Positions 35,336-44,442 of a stretch of DNA of 64,000 nt are shown here, piece by piece. Each line of letters begins with the position of its first letter. Position 1 is the stretch's first letter. The position numbers and the translations under genes are program-made. The notes below the pieces were generated by a model that was given only the letters and a program-made list of their open reading frames with translations, ran no database searches and had not been told where the DNA came from. The stretch spans positions 182,249 through 246,248 of the forward strand of contig JALHMG010000001.1 in NCBI GenBank assembly GCA_022844135.1. The letters run 5' to 3'. The DNA is from Lysobacterales bacterium (GTDB lineage: Bacteria; Pseudomonadota; Gammaproteobacteria; Xanthomonadales; SZUA-5).

Positions 35336-36303
35336 TCAGTATCGCGTTCTTCAATAACAAGGGTGGTGTGGGCAAGACCTCGCTTGTGTATCACACAGCT
35401 TGGATGTTCGCCGAATTGGGGCACCGTGTGCTGGCAGTAGACCTCGATCCTCAGTCCAATCTGAGCATCATGGCGCTCGACGAGGAGCGACTTGAAGAGC
35501 TTTGGCCAGACAACGACAATCCGGACACGCTCCACGGAGCGTTGGCACCGCTCGTCGGCGGAACGGGCGATGTTCGACCGGCTCACATTGAATCGCTCGC
35601 CGGCCCGCTCGGCATGCTGGTTGGCGATCTTGCGCTTTCCCGTATCGAAGACGACCTGTCCACCGAATGGCCGAGATGCCTTGAAGGTCGCGAACGAGCA
35701 TTTCGGGTGACTACCGCATTCTGGCGCGTCATCCGCGAGGCTGCCGATCGGCATCAAGCAAGTCTGGTTCTGATCGACGTAGGCCCCAATCTGGGCGCTA
35801 TTAACCGCGCAGCTTTGGTTGCAGCTTCGCATGTGGTCGTCCCCGTCGCGCCTGACCTTTTTTCCCTGCAAGGGCTGAGGAATTTGGGGCCGACGCTCAG
35901 ACAATGGCGACAGTCTTGGAGTCAGGCCTTCGTGAAGCGCCCTGCGACTCTGATGGAATTGCCAAAAGGCGAAATGAACCCAGTAGGGTATGTTCTTGTG
36001 CAGCATGCGGAACGGCTTGGACGCCCGACAAAAGCGTATGGAAAATGGGAGCGGCAACTGCCCGAGGTTTACTCTGAAAGCGTTGTAGGTCAGTCCGATG
36101 CATTCAGCGCTACAAATCAGATCCATCGCATCAAGCACTACCGAAGCCTAATGCCTTTGGCGATGGCAGCGCGTAAGCCGATGTTTGCTTTGCGGTCGGC
36201 CGACGGTGCGATCGGTGCGCACCAGACGAGCGTACAAAAGTGCCACGAAGATTTCACCACATTGAGCCGCGAAATCGCTCGACGCGTCGGATTGCGCCAA
36301 TGA
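35332..36303 (+). CDS. ParA-family ATPase partnered with Schlafen-like protein
   Basis: 323 aa. The deviant Walker A is KGGVGKTS (10-17) after ISIAFFNN, followed by VLAVDLDPQSNLS and LVLIDVGPNLGAINRAALVAA: all ParA/MinD hallmarks. The region after residue 190 is longer than in chromosomal ParA and contains NPVGYVLVQHAERLGRP. No parB gene or parS-like site is visible, so plasmid- or chromosome-type partitioning is unlikely. Coupling to the Schlafen-like gene suggests a shared task. Confidence 0.88.
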   Translation: MISIAFFNNKGGVGKTSLVYHTAWMFAELGHRVLAVDLDPQSNLSIMALDEERLEELWPDNDNPDTLHGALAPLVGGTGDVRPAHIESLAGPLGMLVGDLALSRIEDDLSTEWPRCLEGRERAFRVTTAFWRVIREAADRHQASLVLIDVGPNLGAINRAALVAASHVVVPVAPDLFSLQGLRNLGPTLRQWRQSWSQAFVKRPATLMELPKGEMNPVGYVLVQHAERLGRPTKAYGKWERQLPEVYSESVVGQSDAFSATNQIHRIKHYRSLMPLAMAARKPMFALRSADGAIGAHQTSVQKCHEDFTTLSREIARRVGLRQ

Positions 36304-36413
36304 TCGCCGCTCGGGAGAGTTAAGCGGCGGCTCGCTCTGTGCCGAATTTCTGCTCGCAACTTGTCATCCCGTGGCAGACTTTGTCTTCCAAAGGCCGGTA
36401 GAGGACGAGCGCA

Positions 36414-38456
36414 ATGCGCAAATTGGTAATGGGAATCTTGTTGGCCTTGCCAGCGCTGGCCAGCGCGCAGAAGGCTTTCGATGTCGACGATCTGGTCCGT
36501 CTGAAGCGCGTCTCTGACGTCCAGCTCAAACCCGATGGCAGCGCGCTGGCCTTTGTGCTGCGCGAGACCGATTACGCGGCGAATAAGGCGTCGCAGGGCA
36601 TCTTCGAACTGGATCTCAAATCGGGCGCGATGCCGCGGCGCTTGACGCAGACTGGCTCGTCGGCGATGCATCCGCGCTATGACGGCGAGGCGCTGTATTT
36701 CCTGTCCTCGCGCTCGGGTTCCATGCAGGTGTGGAAGCTCGACGGACCCGGCGAGGCGCAGCCTGTGACCGCATTGCCGTTGGACGTCGGCGGTTTCCTT
36801 TTGTCCCCCGACGGCAAGAAAATTTCGCTCGCATTGGAGGTGTTTCCGGAGTGCGGCGCGGACTTCGATTGCACCAAGAAAAAGCTCACCGCGGACGCGG
36901 AGGAAAAACACACCGGCACGCTGCACGACAAACTCTTCGTGCGCCATTGGGACACCTGGAAGAATGGCACGCGCTCGCAGTTGTTCGTATTCGATATCAC
37001 GCCCGAGGGCGCTGCGAATCCGCGCTGGGTGAGCAAAGGTCTGGATGGCGATGCGCCCACCAAACCCTTTGGCGACATGGGCGAAGTCGCCTTCACGCCC
37101 GATAGCGCCAGCATCACCTTTACGCTGCGCATCGCCGGCAAGAGCGAGCCGTGGTCGACCAACACCGATCTCTACAACGTGTCCCTGAACGGCGGTGACG
37201 CGAAGAATCTGACGGCTGATTTTCCCGGCTACGACAACACGCCGGTGTACTCGGCCGATGGCAAGCGTCTGTACTGGCGCTCGATGGCACGCGCCGGTTA
37301 TGAGGCCGATCGCAATCGCATCATGGAGCGCGTGCTGGCCAGCGGCGCCACGCGCGAAGTTGCGCCCGATTGGGATCGCTCGCCGGATGGGCTGACGCTC
37401 TCCAGTGACGGCCGTACGATCTACAGCTATACCGACGATATCGGCCAACGTCGGCTCTTCGCGATCGACGTCAAGAGCGGCAAAGCGACGCGCTTGACCG
37501 AGTCCGGTGCGGTCAGCGGCTTTGCGCTCGGCAAGGACCGCATTTACGCGGTGCTGGATGATTTGGATTCCCCGGCCGATATCCACTCGCTCGGCCTGAA
37601 GGGCGGTGGGACCACGCAGCTGACCAACGTCAATAAAGACGCCCTGGCGCAGCTCAAGTTCGGTGCGTTCGAGCAGTTTTCCTTCGAAGGCTGGAACGGG
37701 CAAACGGTGTATGCGTGGGTCGTCAAGCCGGTCGATTTCGATCCAGCGAAGAAGTATCCGATCGCGTTTATCGTCCACGGCGGACCGCAAGGCAGCATGG
37801 GCAATTCCTTCCACTATCGCTGGAACCCGCAAACCTATGCGGGCAAGGGCTTCGCCGCGGTGTTCGTCGATTTCCACGGCTCCACCGGTTACGGTCAAGC
37901 GTTCACCGATGCGATTCGCGGCGATTGGGGCGGCAAACCGCTGGAAGACTTGCAAAAGGGCATGGCCGCAGCGCTGTCGAAGTACAGTTTTCTCGATGGC
38001 TCGCGCGCCTGCGCGCTTGGCGCCAGCTACGGCGGCTACATGATGAACTGGATTGCCGGGGCGTGGAACGATGGCTTCAAGTGCATCGTCAATCATGCCG
38101 GCATCTTCGACAATCGCTTCATGAGCTACAGCACCGAAGAGCTGTGGTTCGACGAATGGGAGTTCGAAGGCACTGCTTTCGATCGCCCGGGCGATTTCGA
38201 GAAGCAGAACCCCGTCAATCGCGTCAAGGATTGGCGTACGCCGATGTTGGTGACGCACGGCATGCTCGATTTCCGCGTGCCCTTCGAGCAAGGTATTGCG
38301 GCATTCACGGCGCTGCAGCGTCGCGGCATCGACAGCCAGTTCCTGTGGTTCCCCGACGAGAACCACTGGATTCTGAAGCCACACAATTCGGTGCAATGGC
38401 ACCGCGCCGTCGAGGCCTGGTTGACGCGCTGGACGGCGGAGACCAACGCGCCGTGA
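36414..38456 (+). CDS. S9-family prolyl-oligopeptidase-like peptidase, secreted
   Basis: 680 aa. Signal peptide MRKLVMGILLALPALASAQ. A beta-propeller (WD40-like, LSPDGKKISLAL, LTLSSDGRTIYSYT) covers about residues 25-400. An alpha/beta-hydrolase domain carries the nucleophile in LGASYGGYM (S538), the Asp in MLDFRVPFEQG and the His in PDENHWIL. It resembles periplasmic S9C dipeptidyl/acylaminoacyl peptidases. The stop overlaps the start of the Sel1-repeat gene (TGATG). Confidence 0.93.
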   Translation: MRKLVMGILLALPALASAQKAFDVDDLVRLKRVSDVQLKPDGSALAFVLRETDYAANKASQGIFELDLKSGAMPRRLTQTGSSAMHPRYDGEALYFLSSRSGSMQVWKLDGPGEAQPVTALPLDVGGFLLSPDGKKISLALEVFPECGADFDCTKKKLTADAEEKHTGTLHDKLFVRHWDTWKNGTRSQLFVFDITPEGAANPRWVSKGLDGDAPTKPFGDMGEVAFTPDSASITFTLRIAGKSEPWSTNTDLYNVSLNGGDAKNLTADFPGYDNTPVYSADGKRLYWRSMARAGYEADRNRIMERVLASGATREVAPDWDRSPDGLTLSSDGRTIYSYTDDIGQRRLFAIDVKSGKATRLTESGAVSGFALGKDRIYAVLDDLDSPADIHSLGLKGGGTTQLTNVNKDALAQLKFGAFEQFSFEGWNGQTVYAWVVKPVDFDPAKKYPIAFIVHGGPQGSMGNSFHYRWNPQTYAGKGFAAVFVDFHGSTGYGQAFTDAIRGDWGGKPLEDLQKGMAAALSKYSFLDGSRACALGASYGGYMMNWIAGAWNDGFKCIVNHAGIFDNRFMSYSTEELWFDEWEFEGTAFDRPGDFEKQNPVNRVKDWRTPMLVTHGMLDFRVPFEQGIAAFTALQRRGIDSQFLWFPDENHWILKPHNSVQWHRAVEAWLTRWTAETNAP

Positions 38457-40618
38457 TGCGTTGGTTGGCAATGGGCGCGCTGCTGGCGACGGCGGCGCAC
38501 GCCGATCCGTGGGCTGATCGCTGGGGTTCGTTTCTTGGCAGCGCTGAACTGCCAGCGGTCATGGCGCAGTACCGAGTGCTCGATGCGCTCGATGGCATCG
38601 AGGACAAGGAAGAAGGATGCGCCCAACACGGTGCCAGCCTTCGGCGGGCACGCGATGCGCAGCCTTTCAGCCCGGCGCTGCAGCTGGCGATGGTGCGTTG
38701 CGCTGTGGGCGAAAAGGCCCGCACCGAGGCGTTGGCGTTGCTCGGCGCGCAACGGGCGTTTTTGCTTCGCGAGGGGCGCGGCCAAAGCGTGCTTCGCCCG
38801 GTTTTGGTCGCCACCGAATCGGATGCCGCGGCGCTGGTGGAAGGTGCCGGCTGGACGCCGCTGTATGGGCGCTACAAAGTCGGTGCGCCCGGCGGCAGCT
38901 TGCCGTTCATCGCAATCTTTCTCGATGAGCGCGGGCAGGAAAAGCAACTGTACTTCGATTTCCTCCGCGTATGGCAGCGTCTGGATCGCGATCAGCCGGA
39001 TGCGCGCTTTCCTGCTTATCTGGCGGCACTGAGCGCGCAGTTTTTGCGCGGCGCAGAGGGTGTGCGCAATCCCGCCGCCGAGTTGGCGAACATCAGTGCG
39101 CGGCTTGGCGATGGCAAGCTCGAATTGCTGGATGCCAGTGTCGCCATTGAGCGCTTGGCCCTCGATGGTTACCCGCCTGCGGCGTTCGAGATGCTGCCGT
39201 TATGTCTGGTCGCGCAAGATACTGCCTGCCTGAAATCGGCGCGCGCATTGGTCGCCCCGCTTGCCGAGCGCGGATTGTCCGAGGCGCACCTGGTGCTGGC
39301 GCTGGCGTTCGATGTCGACGGCGACAAGCGCGCCGCGAGCAAGCACATCGATCGTGCCGCAAAGCGCTTGGGTCAGGCGCAAGCCAATCTTGCATACGCG
39401 CAACTGGCCTTCAGTCTGGGAGAACGAGGCCGCACGCTGCTCGCCCGGCAGTGTCTGGAACGCGCCGCGCGCGCTGACCTGGCCGATGCCGCCTTTTTGC
39501 AGGCGCAACTCGCCAAACCCAATCGCCAACGCAATTGGCTGGAGCGTGCGGCCAAAGCGGGTTCGCCGGCAGCTGCGGCGCAACTGGCGTTGAATGCGTG
39601 GCGTGCGAAAAACGCCAGGCAAGCGCGCCAGTGGATGAAAACAGCGGCCGATGCCGGTGACCCGGCGGGCTTGGCCTTGATGGCGCTGGCGGCCGAAGTG
39701 GGTTCGAATCAGGTGGCGCCGGATCTCGATCGCGCCTATCGCTACTTTCTGCGCGCGGCCGATGCCGGCAACGCTGGTGCGATGCGCAGACTCGGGCGCG
39801 CCTTCGCACGTGGCGAGCTTGGTCGCAGCGTCGATGTGGTGGAAGCCGAAGGCTGGTACTTGAGCGCCTCGGTGCGCGGCAACCAGACGGCCGCGCTGGC
39901 GCTGGGCGAACTCTATCTCGACGGGCACGAGGGATTACGCGGCAGCGCGCAGGATGGGCTGCGGATCATCGAGGAGTTGGCGGGCGGCGGCCTTGTCGCT
40001 GCGAGGTTGCGTCTTGCCAGTGTCCTGATCGAGCGCAATAGCGACGGCGACGCCGAGCGCGGGCTGAAGTTATTGGTCGAATTGGCTGATGAGGGGCAGG
40101 CGGCAGCAAGCTTTCGCTTGGGGCAGATCGCCGAATTCGGTCAGGCCGGGCAGGCGGCCGATGCGACGCTGGCGCGCGCGCATTACCAACGCGCCGCAAC
40201 CGCGGGCCACGCAGCCGCGCGCGACTACCTGGCGCGTGCGCTATACGATGGCCGCGGCGGGCCCAGAGACCGCGCTGCCGCGCTGCGTTGGTGGACGCAG
40301 GCAGCCGACGCCGGCTGGCGCCCGGCAGCCAATTCGCTGGCCTGGGTGCAGTGCAGCAGTCGCGATCCTGCCGTGCGCGATCCGCAAGCCGGTACCCGGC
40401 GCATTTCCGAGGTGCTCGGCGTCGATCGCAACGCCAACTACCAAGACACGCTCGCCGCGTGTCTGGCCGCCTCAGGCTTGCTCGATCAGGCGATCGAAAC
40501 CCAGCGCGAAGCGATCGCCCAGGCGATGGAAGCGACCGATATCAGCGACTCGCAACGCGCAGACTTTGAGCGGCGTCTTGCGTCCTATCTGGCCGGCGAA
40601 GCATGGGAAGAGAACTAA
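38456..40618 (+). CDS. Secreted Sel1-repeat (TPR-like) protein
   Basis: 720 aa. Signal peptide MRWLAMGALLATAAHA, then an N-terminal domain of unknown type. From about residue 340 it carries Sel1-like repeats (GDPAGLALMALAAEVG, YFLRAADAGNAGAMRRLGRAFARG, GWYLSASVRGNQTAALALGELY, YQRAATAGHAAARDYLARALYDG). Sel1 repeats form superhelical protein-binding scaffolds. Co-transcribed with the S9 peptidase; an envelope complex is possible but unproven. Confidence 0.88.
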   Translation: MRWLAMGALLATAAHADPWADRWGSFLGSAELPAVMAQYRVLDALDGIEDKEEGCAQHGASLRRARDAQPFSPALQLAMVRCAVGEKARTEALALLGAQRAFLLREGRGQSVLRPVLVATESDAAALVEGAGWTPLYGRYKVGAPGGSLPFIAIFLDERGQEKQLYFDFLRVWQRLDRDQPDARFPAYLAALSAQFLRGAEGVRNPAAELANISARLGDGKLELLDASVAIERLALDGYPPAAFEMLPLCLVAQDTACLKSARALVAPLAERGLSEAHLVLALAFDVDGDKRAASKHIDRAAKRLGQAQANLAYAQLAFSLGERGRTLLARQCLERAARADLADAAFLQAQLAKPNRQRNWLERAAKAGSPAAAAQLALNAWRAKNARQARQWMKTAADAGDPAGLALMALAAEVGSNQVAPDLDRAYRYFLRAADAGNAGAMRRLGRAFARGELGRSVDVVEAEGWYLSASVRGNQTAALALGELYLDGHEGLRGSAQDGLRIIEELAGGGLVAARLRLASVLIERNSDGDAERGLKLLVELADEGQAAASFRLGQIAEFGQAGQAADATLARAHYQRAATAGHAAARDYLARALYDGRGGPRDRAAALRWWTQAADAGWRPAANSLAWVQCSSRDPAVRDPQAGTRRISEVLGVDRNANYQDTLAACLAASGLLDQAIETQREAIAQAMEATDISDSQRADFERRLASYLAGEAWEEN

Positions 40619-40712
40619 CCTCGACGGCAGCAGCGTGCCGACTGCGTCGGCCCCATGCGGGAGGCCAACGCCTTTCCTCAGCAATCGCTTAGCGATTCGA
40701 TTGCAAGCCCGC

Positions 40713-41831
40713 TCAGCGGCAACTCGTGGGCAGATAGCGCGTATCGACGTTCGACGTGCAACTCCAGCTCAGCGACTCCGCGTCCAACGTCAAATACAGC
40801 TCTTTCCCGGCCAGTTTTGGCGGCGCGGCACTGGCGAATGTGATCTGCATGCCACAACCGCCACCATCGAATTCGCCGACCAGGCTGTCCCCGATCAGCG
40901 GTGAGCTCGGTTTCGCTCCGCCGCTCAGCTGCGACCAATCGTTGGGACAACTCCCGTCGCTGGCGACGAACTCCGCGATGGCCGTCTTCGCCGGTCCGGT
41001 GGTGGCCAGAACTTCATTTGCTTTCGCGCGTACCGTGTAGTCGTGATAGGCAGGAATGGCAATTGCCGCGAGAATGCTGAGGGGAACCAGCGCTACGACA
41101 AACACGATTAACCCGATCACCAAACCCGACATACGTTGCTGTTGCTTCTCAGGGGATGCGCTGAAGGCCCAGCGATCGACGACCAGCGTACCGGCCACGA
41201 AGTCATGCAGCGCCTGCTTGCGCTCGGTGAGCGCTGCGAGCAGGAAGCCGATATAGAAGGTCAGGTACGAAAGGCTGGACGCGAGCCAACGACCGAGCGC
41301 GCGGCCGAAGCTAATTCGTCGACCTTCCAGATCGACAACCTTGATGCCAATCAGACGTTTGCCGATCGTTGCCTGCCACTCCGAACTCTCGAGGCTCGCG
41401 TAATAGGCAGGCGCTGCCAGAAGCCACAACAGATAAATCACGGCTGTGCCGCCATCTTCTCCCGCCGCACCGAACATCATTGGAGCGATGATCGCGGCGA
41501 TCACAGCCAGTGGCAGAACCAGCACGATGGAATCGACGATCAGCGCCACCCACCGGCGCAGGAACCCGCCGTAGACCACGGGTCCGCCGCTAACCGGCAA
41601 GCCGATTGGATCCTCATGGGCCTGGGTTCTGGGCGGCGCGAAAGGGCTCGGCGGCGGGGGCGGGCCGAGGATCGCCTCCGGATACAGCGACAGCGGTTGC
41701 CACTCCGCCATGCCCTGACGCCAAACCAGAGTGTTGTCGTGAACGACCCCGCGGCGCCGCAGTTCGGTCAGTTCCGCAGGACTGACGGGCCCACGCTGTT
41801 GACCTTGATCGTTATAAAACCACTGGTTCAT
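40713..41831 (-). CDS. GYF_2-RDD-pilin-like fusion membrane protein
   Basis: 372 aa with three parts. Residues 1-55 are a GYF_2 domain (QWFYNDQGQQRGPVSPAEL, VWRQGMAEWQPL). A Pro-rich linker leads to an RDD domain with three to four helices (RRWVALIVDSIVLVLPLAV, ATIGKRLIGIKVVDLEGRRI, ALHDFVAGTLVVDR). From about residue 235 it is pilin-like: LSILAAIAIPAYHDYTVRAKANEVL is the pilin helix without a prepilin cleavage motif, and the end has the Cys-bearing globular domain of type IV pilins (GSCPNDW, GGGCGMQITF, WSCTSN). The function of the fusion is unknown. Confidence 0.85.
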   Translation of the reverse strand: MNQWFYNDQGQQRGPVSPAELTELRRRGVVHDNTLVWRQGMAEWQPLSLYPEAILGPPPPPSPFAPPRTQAHEDPIGLPVSGGPVVYGGFLRRWVALIVDSIVLVLPLAVIAAIIAPMMFGAAGEDGGTAVIYLLWLLAAPAYYASLESSEWQATIGKRLIGIKVVDLEGRRISFGRALGRWLASSLSYLTFYIGFLLAALTERKQALHDFVAGTLVVDRWAFSASPEKQQQRMSGLVIGLIVFVVALVPLSILAAIAIPAYHDYTVRAKANEVLATTGPAKTAIAEFVASDGSCPNDWSQLSGGAKPSSPLIGDSLVGEFDGGGCGMQITFASAAPPKLAGKELYLTLDAESLSWSCTSNVDTRYLPTSCR

Positions 41832-41992
41832 TTTGCGCCCTCTTGCCAGTTTCCTCGCTCGCTACTCTTCGCCAGTCAGAGCGGTTTGGCAAGGTCCGCA
41901 GCGCGAGCTGGGCGCCGAGCATTGGCATCGTAACCGGCGCCGTTTTGCAGCGACCTCGCGCGAGTGCCGCTTCTGCATGCCGGTGCAATTCT

Positions 41993-42907
41993 TCAGTAGA
42001 TTTCGCCCACCATGCAGCGCAGCGAGCCGCCGGCTTTCTCCAGCTCGTCCAGCTCGGCGCTGCACAGATCGAAGCCGAGCGCCTTGAGCCGACGCGACGT
42101 CGAGCCGTGGATGGCCGCCATCGCCACGGCACTCAGCCACAGATCGTTGTCGCCGAGCGCAATGCAATTTCCGACAAATCGGTTCTTCTCCACCGTGTCG
42201 ATCTCGACGACCGCCTCGCCATAGATTTTGCGCAACGCCTCCATCACGCCGCGCGTGGCGATGCCATCCGGGCAGACGAGAACGCCGCGGCCCGCCAGCG
42301 CGCTCATCACCACGTTGGTGTGGTACTCGCCAGCCGCCAGATCGAAGACCAGCGTTGCGCTCAGGCCAAAGGCATCGTGCATAGCGCGAGCACCCGCAAG
42401 CGTGCAGCGTTCGGTGAGGCCGCAAAAGCCGATGCCCCGCGCCCGATCGATGACCAGACAACCGGTCAGTTCGGCGACCAGCGATTGCTGCGACAGATCG
42501 ATGCAGGCGTAGCGCAACACGGCAGCGAACCAGCGGCGAATGTCCATGCGCTCGGCTTCGCGGCGGCGCACCGCGTGCTTCATCGCCCCGACGATAAGGC
42601 GCCCCGGCGCAGTGGCAAAGACGTTGTTCGGAAACACTGCATCTGGCGTACTGGCATCGCCGGGAAACACTTGCGTGGGTATCCCGCGCCGGCTCAATTG
42701 TTCGGCGAAGCGCTGATGTTGCAGGCATGCGCGGGCCGAATCGACCGGCTGCTGCATTTGCATGTAAGCGTTGTCCTGCGCCGATTGCCCGGCAAGACGA
42801 AAGTCCGAGGGCGAAACCAGAAACACACCGCGTGGCACACCAGGGGCGCGCGGCGGCAATCGGCTGGCAAGATCCGCAAAGGCGGATGGATCGGTGAACA
42901 GCGGCAT
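41993..42907 (-). CDS. Arginine deiminase-related amidinotransferase-fold enzyme
   Basis: 304 aa. It belongs to the guanidino-modifying enzyme superfamily, in the arginine deiminase-related (citrullinase/dimethylargininase-like) branch. Seen are DAVFPNNVF near the N-terminus, the catalytic His in LAAGEYHTNVVMS, and the nucleophile Cys in GGSLRCMVGEIY at the very C-terminus. Expected chemistry is hydrolysis of a guanidino or ureido compound through a thiouronium intermediate; substrate not defined. ATG 42907 has an AGGAG site; a strong terminator hairpin sits immediately upstream. Confidence 0.85.
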   Translation of the reverse strand: MPLFTDPSAFADLASRLPPRAPGVPRGVFLVSPSDFRLAGQSAQDNAYMQMQQPVDSARACLQHQRFAEQLSRRGIPTQVFPGDASTPDAVFPNNVFATAPGRLIVGAMKHAVRRREAERMDIRRWFAAVLRYACIDLSQQSLVAELTGCLVIDRARGIGFCGLTERCTLAGARAMHDAFGLSATLVFDLAAGEYHTNVVMSALAGRGVLVCPDGIATRGVMEALRKIYGEAVVEIDTVEKNRFVGNCIALGDNDLWLSAVAMAAIHGSTSRRLKALGFDLCSAELDELEKAGGSLRCMVGEIY

Positions 42908-42923
42908 GGTCAATGGCTCCTGT

Positions 42924-42961
42924 CGAAAAAACAAAACCCGCAGCCGATAAACGACTGCGGG
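42924..42961 (-). terminator. Rho-independent terminator or leader attenuator
   Basis: On the minus strand CCCGCAG and CTGCGGG pair around an 11-nt loop and are followed by TTTTGTTTTTT. It lies 83 nt past the stop of the Skp-like gene and only 17 nt before the ATG of the deiminase-like gene. It ends the upstream operon; if a promoter lies in 42962-43043 it could also attenuate the next gene. Confidence 0.8.
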
Positions 42962-43043
42962 CTTGCTTCTCCTCCCCGGCCGGCGTGCCGACGCGCGGAT
43001 GATCCAGATTTCGCGGGCCGCTTAACAAGCTGCGATGCAGCAT

Positions 43044-43544
43044 TCATCGGTCGATCTGGAGTTCAACGCTGGGCAAGCGCCGATTGAGATCGGCGAACAC
43101 TGCTGCGGTGCGGTCGCAGCCGCAATCGGGACTGACGTACAAAAGCTCGTTGCGATCGAGCAGCGCAAGAGCCGACTCGGCTTCTGCGACCGCCGTCTTG
43201 GCGGCATCGATGGCCGCGTCGACGGTGGCGATCGCGCGCTGGTTGGCCTCGATCAGGCGCACTTCCGCAGCTTCGGCAGCGCTCTCGATCTGGTGAATCT
43301 CGCGTGCGATGCGCAAACGCTCAGCGCTTTGCGTTTTGTCCAGCCCGCGCAGCTGCGATTGAAGTTTTGCGATCTCCGGCTGGTATTCGGTGCGGATGCG
43401 CGCCAGTTCGGCGTCGACTGCGTCTAGCAATCCGGATAACGCCGTGGAATGCGTGTACGCCTCGCTGAGATCGGCCACCAGGATGTGCCCTGCATGAGCG
43501 CTGTTTGCCATCGCGAATAACGCAAGCGCCAGCAATCGCCTCAT
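43044..43544 (-). CDS. OmpH/Skp-like periplasmic coiled-coil protein
   Basis: 166 aa. Signal peptide MRRLLALALFAMANSAHA, then ILVADLSEAYTHSTAL and a long amphipathic coiled coil (residues about 35-130, rich in Ala, Glu and Arg), the layout of the Skp/OmpH chaperone family. Three cysteines sit in SPDCGCDR and nearby. The C-terminal 35 residues extend beyond the coil. Third gene of a GNAT-Skp-Skp set with 4-nt and 1-nt overlaps. Confidence 0.65.
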   Translation of the reverse strand: MRRLLALALFAMANSAHAGHILVADLSEAYTHSTALSGLLDAVDAELARIRTEYQPEIAKLQSQLRGLDKTQSAERLRIAREIHQIESAAEAAEVRLIEANQRAIATVDAAIDAAKTAVAEAESALALLDRNELLYVSPDCGCDRTAAVFADLNRRLPSVELQIDR

Positions 43545-43867
43545 CGGACCTCCGGAAATTTTTCCGCCAGCGCCATGCTGACAGCCATGGTCGCATCGTC
43601 CGCCGCGATGCCCAGGCGCTTGGCGGTGGCCGGGCGCATCGCCATGTCGGCATTCGCTTTCTCGGCCGCGGCCGCAATCAGCTGCGGCAGTGCGTCCAGC
43701 ATGTCGCTCTGGCGTTGCCATTGCGCCTGTGCCCCGCTATCGCCGGCGATCGGCGCCGGCGTCTCACTCGACAGACCAAAGCGCGCTTCGATTGCCTCGA
43801 TATCGACGATCACCACGCGCGTCGGCGCGGCAGCCAAAGCGCCTGCCAAGAGAACGCCATACACCAT
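43541..43867 (-). CDS. Small Skp-like exported protein
   Basis: 108 aa. Hydrophobic N-terminus MVYGVLLAGALAAAP suggests export. RVVIVDIEAIEARFGL matches the first strand-helix of OmpH/Skp-like proteins, and the rest is helical (MLDALPQLIAAAAEKANADMAM). Probably a shortened relative of the following gene. Overlaps neighbours at both ends (TGATG, ATGA). Confidence 0.6.
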   Translation of the reverse strand: MVYGVLLAGALAAAPTRVVIVDIEAIEARFGLSSETPAPIAGDSGAQAQWQRQSDMLDALPQLIAAAAEKANADMAMRPATAKRLGIAADDATMAVSMALAEKFPEVR

Positions 43868-44322
43868 CACAGCACTTGCTCCATGACGCGGTACTGAGCA
43901 TCGACCATACCGAGTGTTTGGTAGGTAGCTTGTGCAGCGGCATTGTGGTCTTCCACGTATAGCCGCAGGCTGAAGGCGCCGGCCGCCCGCGCTGCCTGCG
44001 CGACCAGACGATACAGGGCGCTGAATACACCGCCGCGACGGGCGCTGGGCCGCACGTAGACGCTCTGAATCCACCAGTAATCGCAGGCGCGCCAATCGCT
44101 CCACTCGCGCGTGACCAGAAGCGCGCCGATCGCGCCGGTGCTGTCTGCGGCCACGAAATACTGGCCGCGCAAGGGTTCGGCAAACACACCGAGCACTCCC
44201 GCCATCACGGTTGGCGGATCGAGTGTCTTGCCCTCGGTCTCAAGCGCCATCGCAATATTGAACTCGGCGAGCGCTTCAGCGTCTGAGGGGATTGCTGGAC
44301 GAACTATGAATTGGGGTTGCAT
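43867..44322 (-). CDS. GNAT-family N-acetyltransferase
   Basis: 151 aa. The GNAT core is clear: VRPAIPSDAEALAEFNIAMA, YFVAADSTGAIGALLV, WIQSVYVRPSARRGGVFSALY (acetyl-CoA-binding loop with RRGGV) and LRLYVEDHNAAAQATYQTLGM. Substrate unknown. Lead gene of the three-gene minus-strand set; divergent from the DegQ-type protease, with 120 bp between the start codons. Confidence 0.9.
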   Translation of the reverse strand: MQPQFIVRPAIPSDAEALAEFNIAMALETEGKTLDPPTVMAGVLGVFAEPLRGQYFVAADSTGAIGALLVTREWSDWRACDYWWIQSVYVRPSARRGGVFSALYRLVAQAARAAGAFSLRLYVEDHNAAAQATYQTLGMVDAQYRVMEQVL

Positions 44323-44442
44323 AGCTGCGGAATGCTAGTTTTCCGGCGCGGTCCTTTGCTGGCAATTTGATGGCGATTACCGGTTGAAAAGTCGACGCCG
44401 CGCTCCCACGATGCGCGCTGTCTGGTGAGAACGGAGGAGACG

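Noticed and set aside
35332..36303. Chromosome or plasmid partition locus parAB
   Set aside because: No parB gene, no parS-like palindromes, and the partner gene is a Schlafen-like protein.
36138..38471. Minus-strand reading frame of 777 aa opposite the S9 peptidase
   Set aside because: The peptidase on the plus strand has signal peptide, catalytic motifs and normal length; the opposite frame has none.
44323..44442. Sigma-E type promoter upstream of the DegQ-like gene
   Set aside because: Only a poor match to the GAACTT/TCTGA pattern could be found, so it was not listed.
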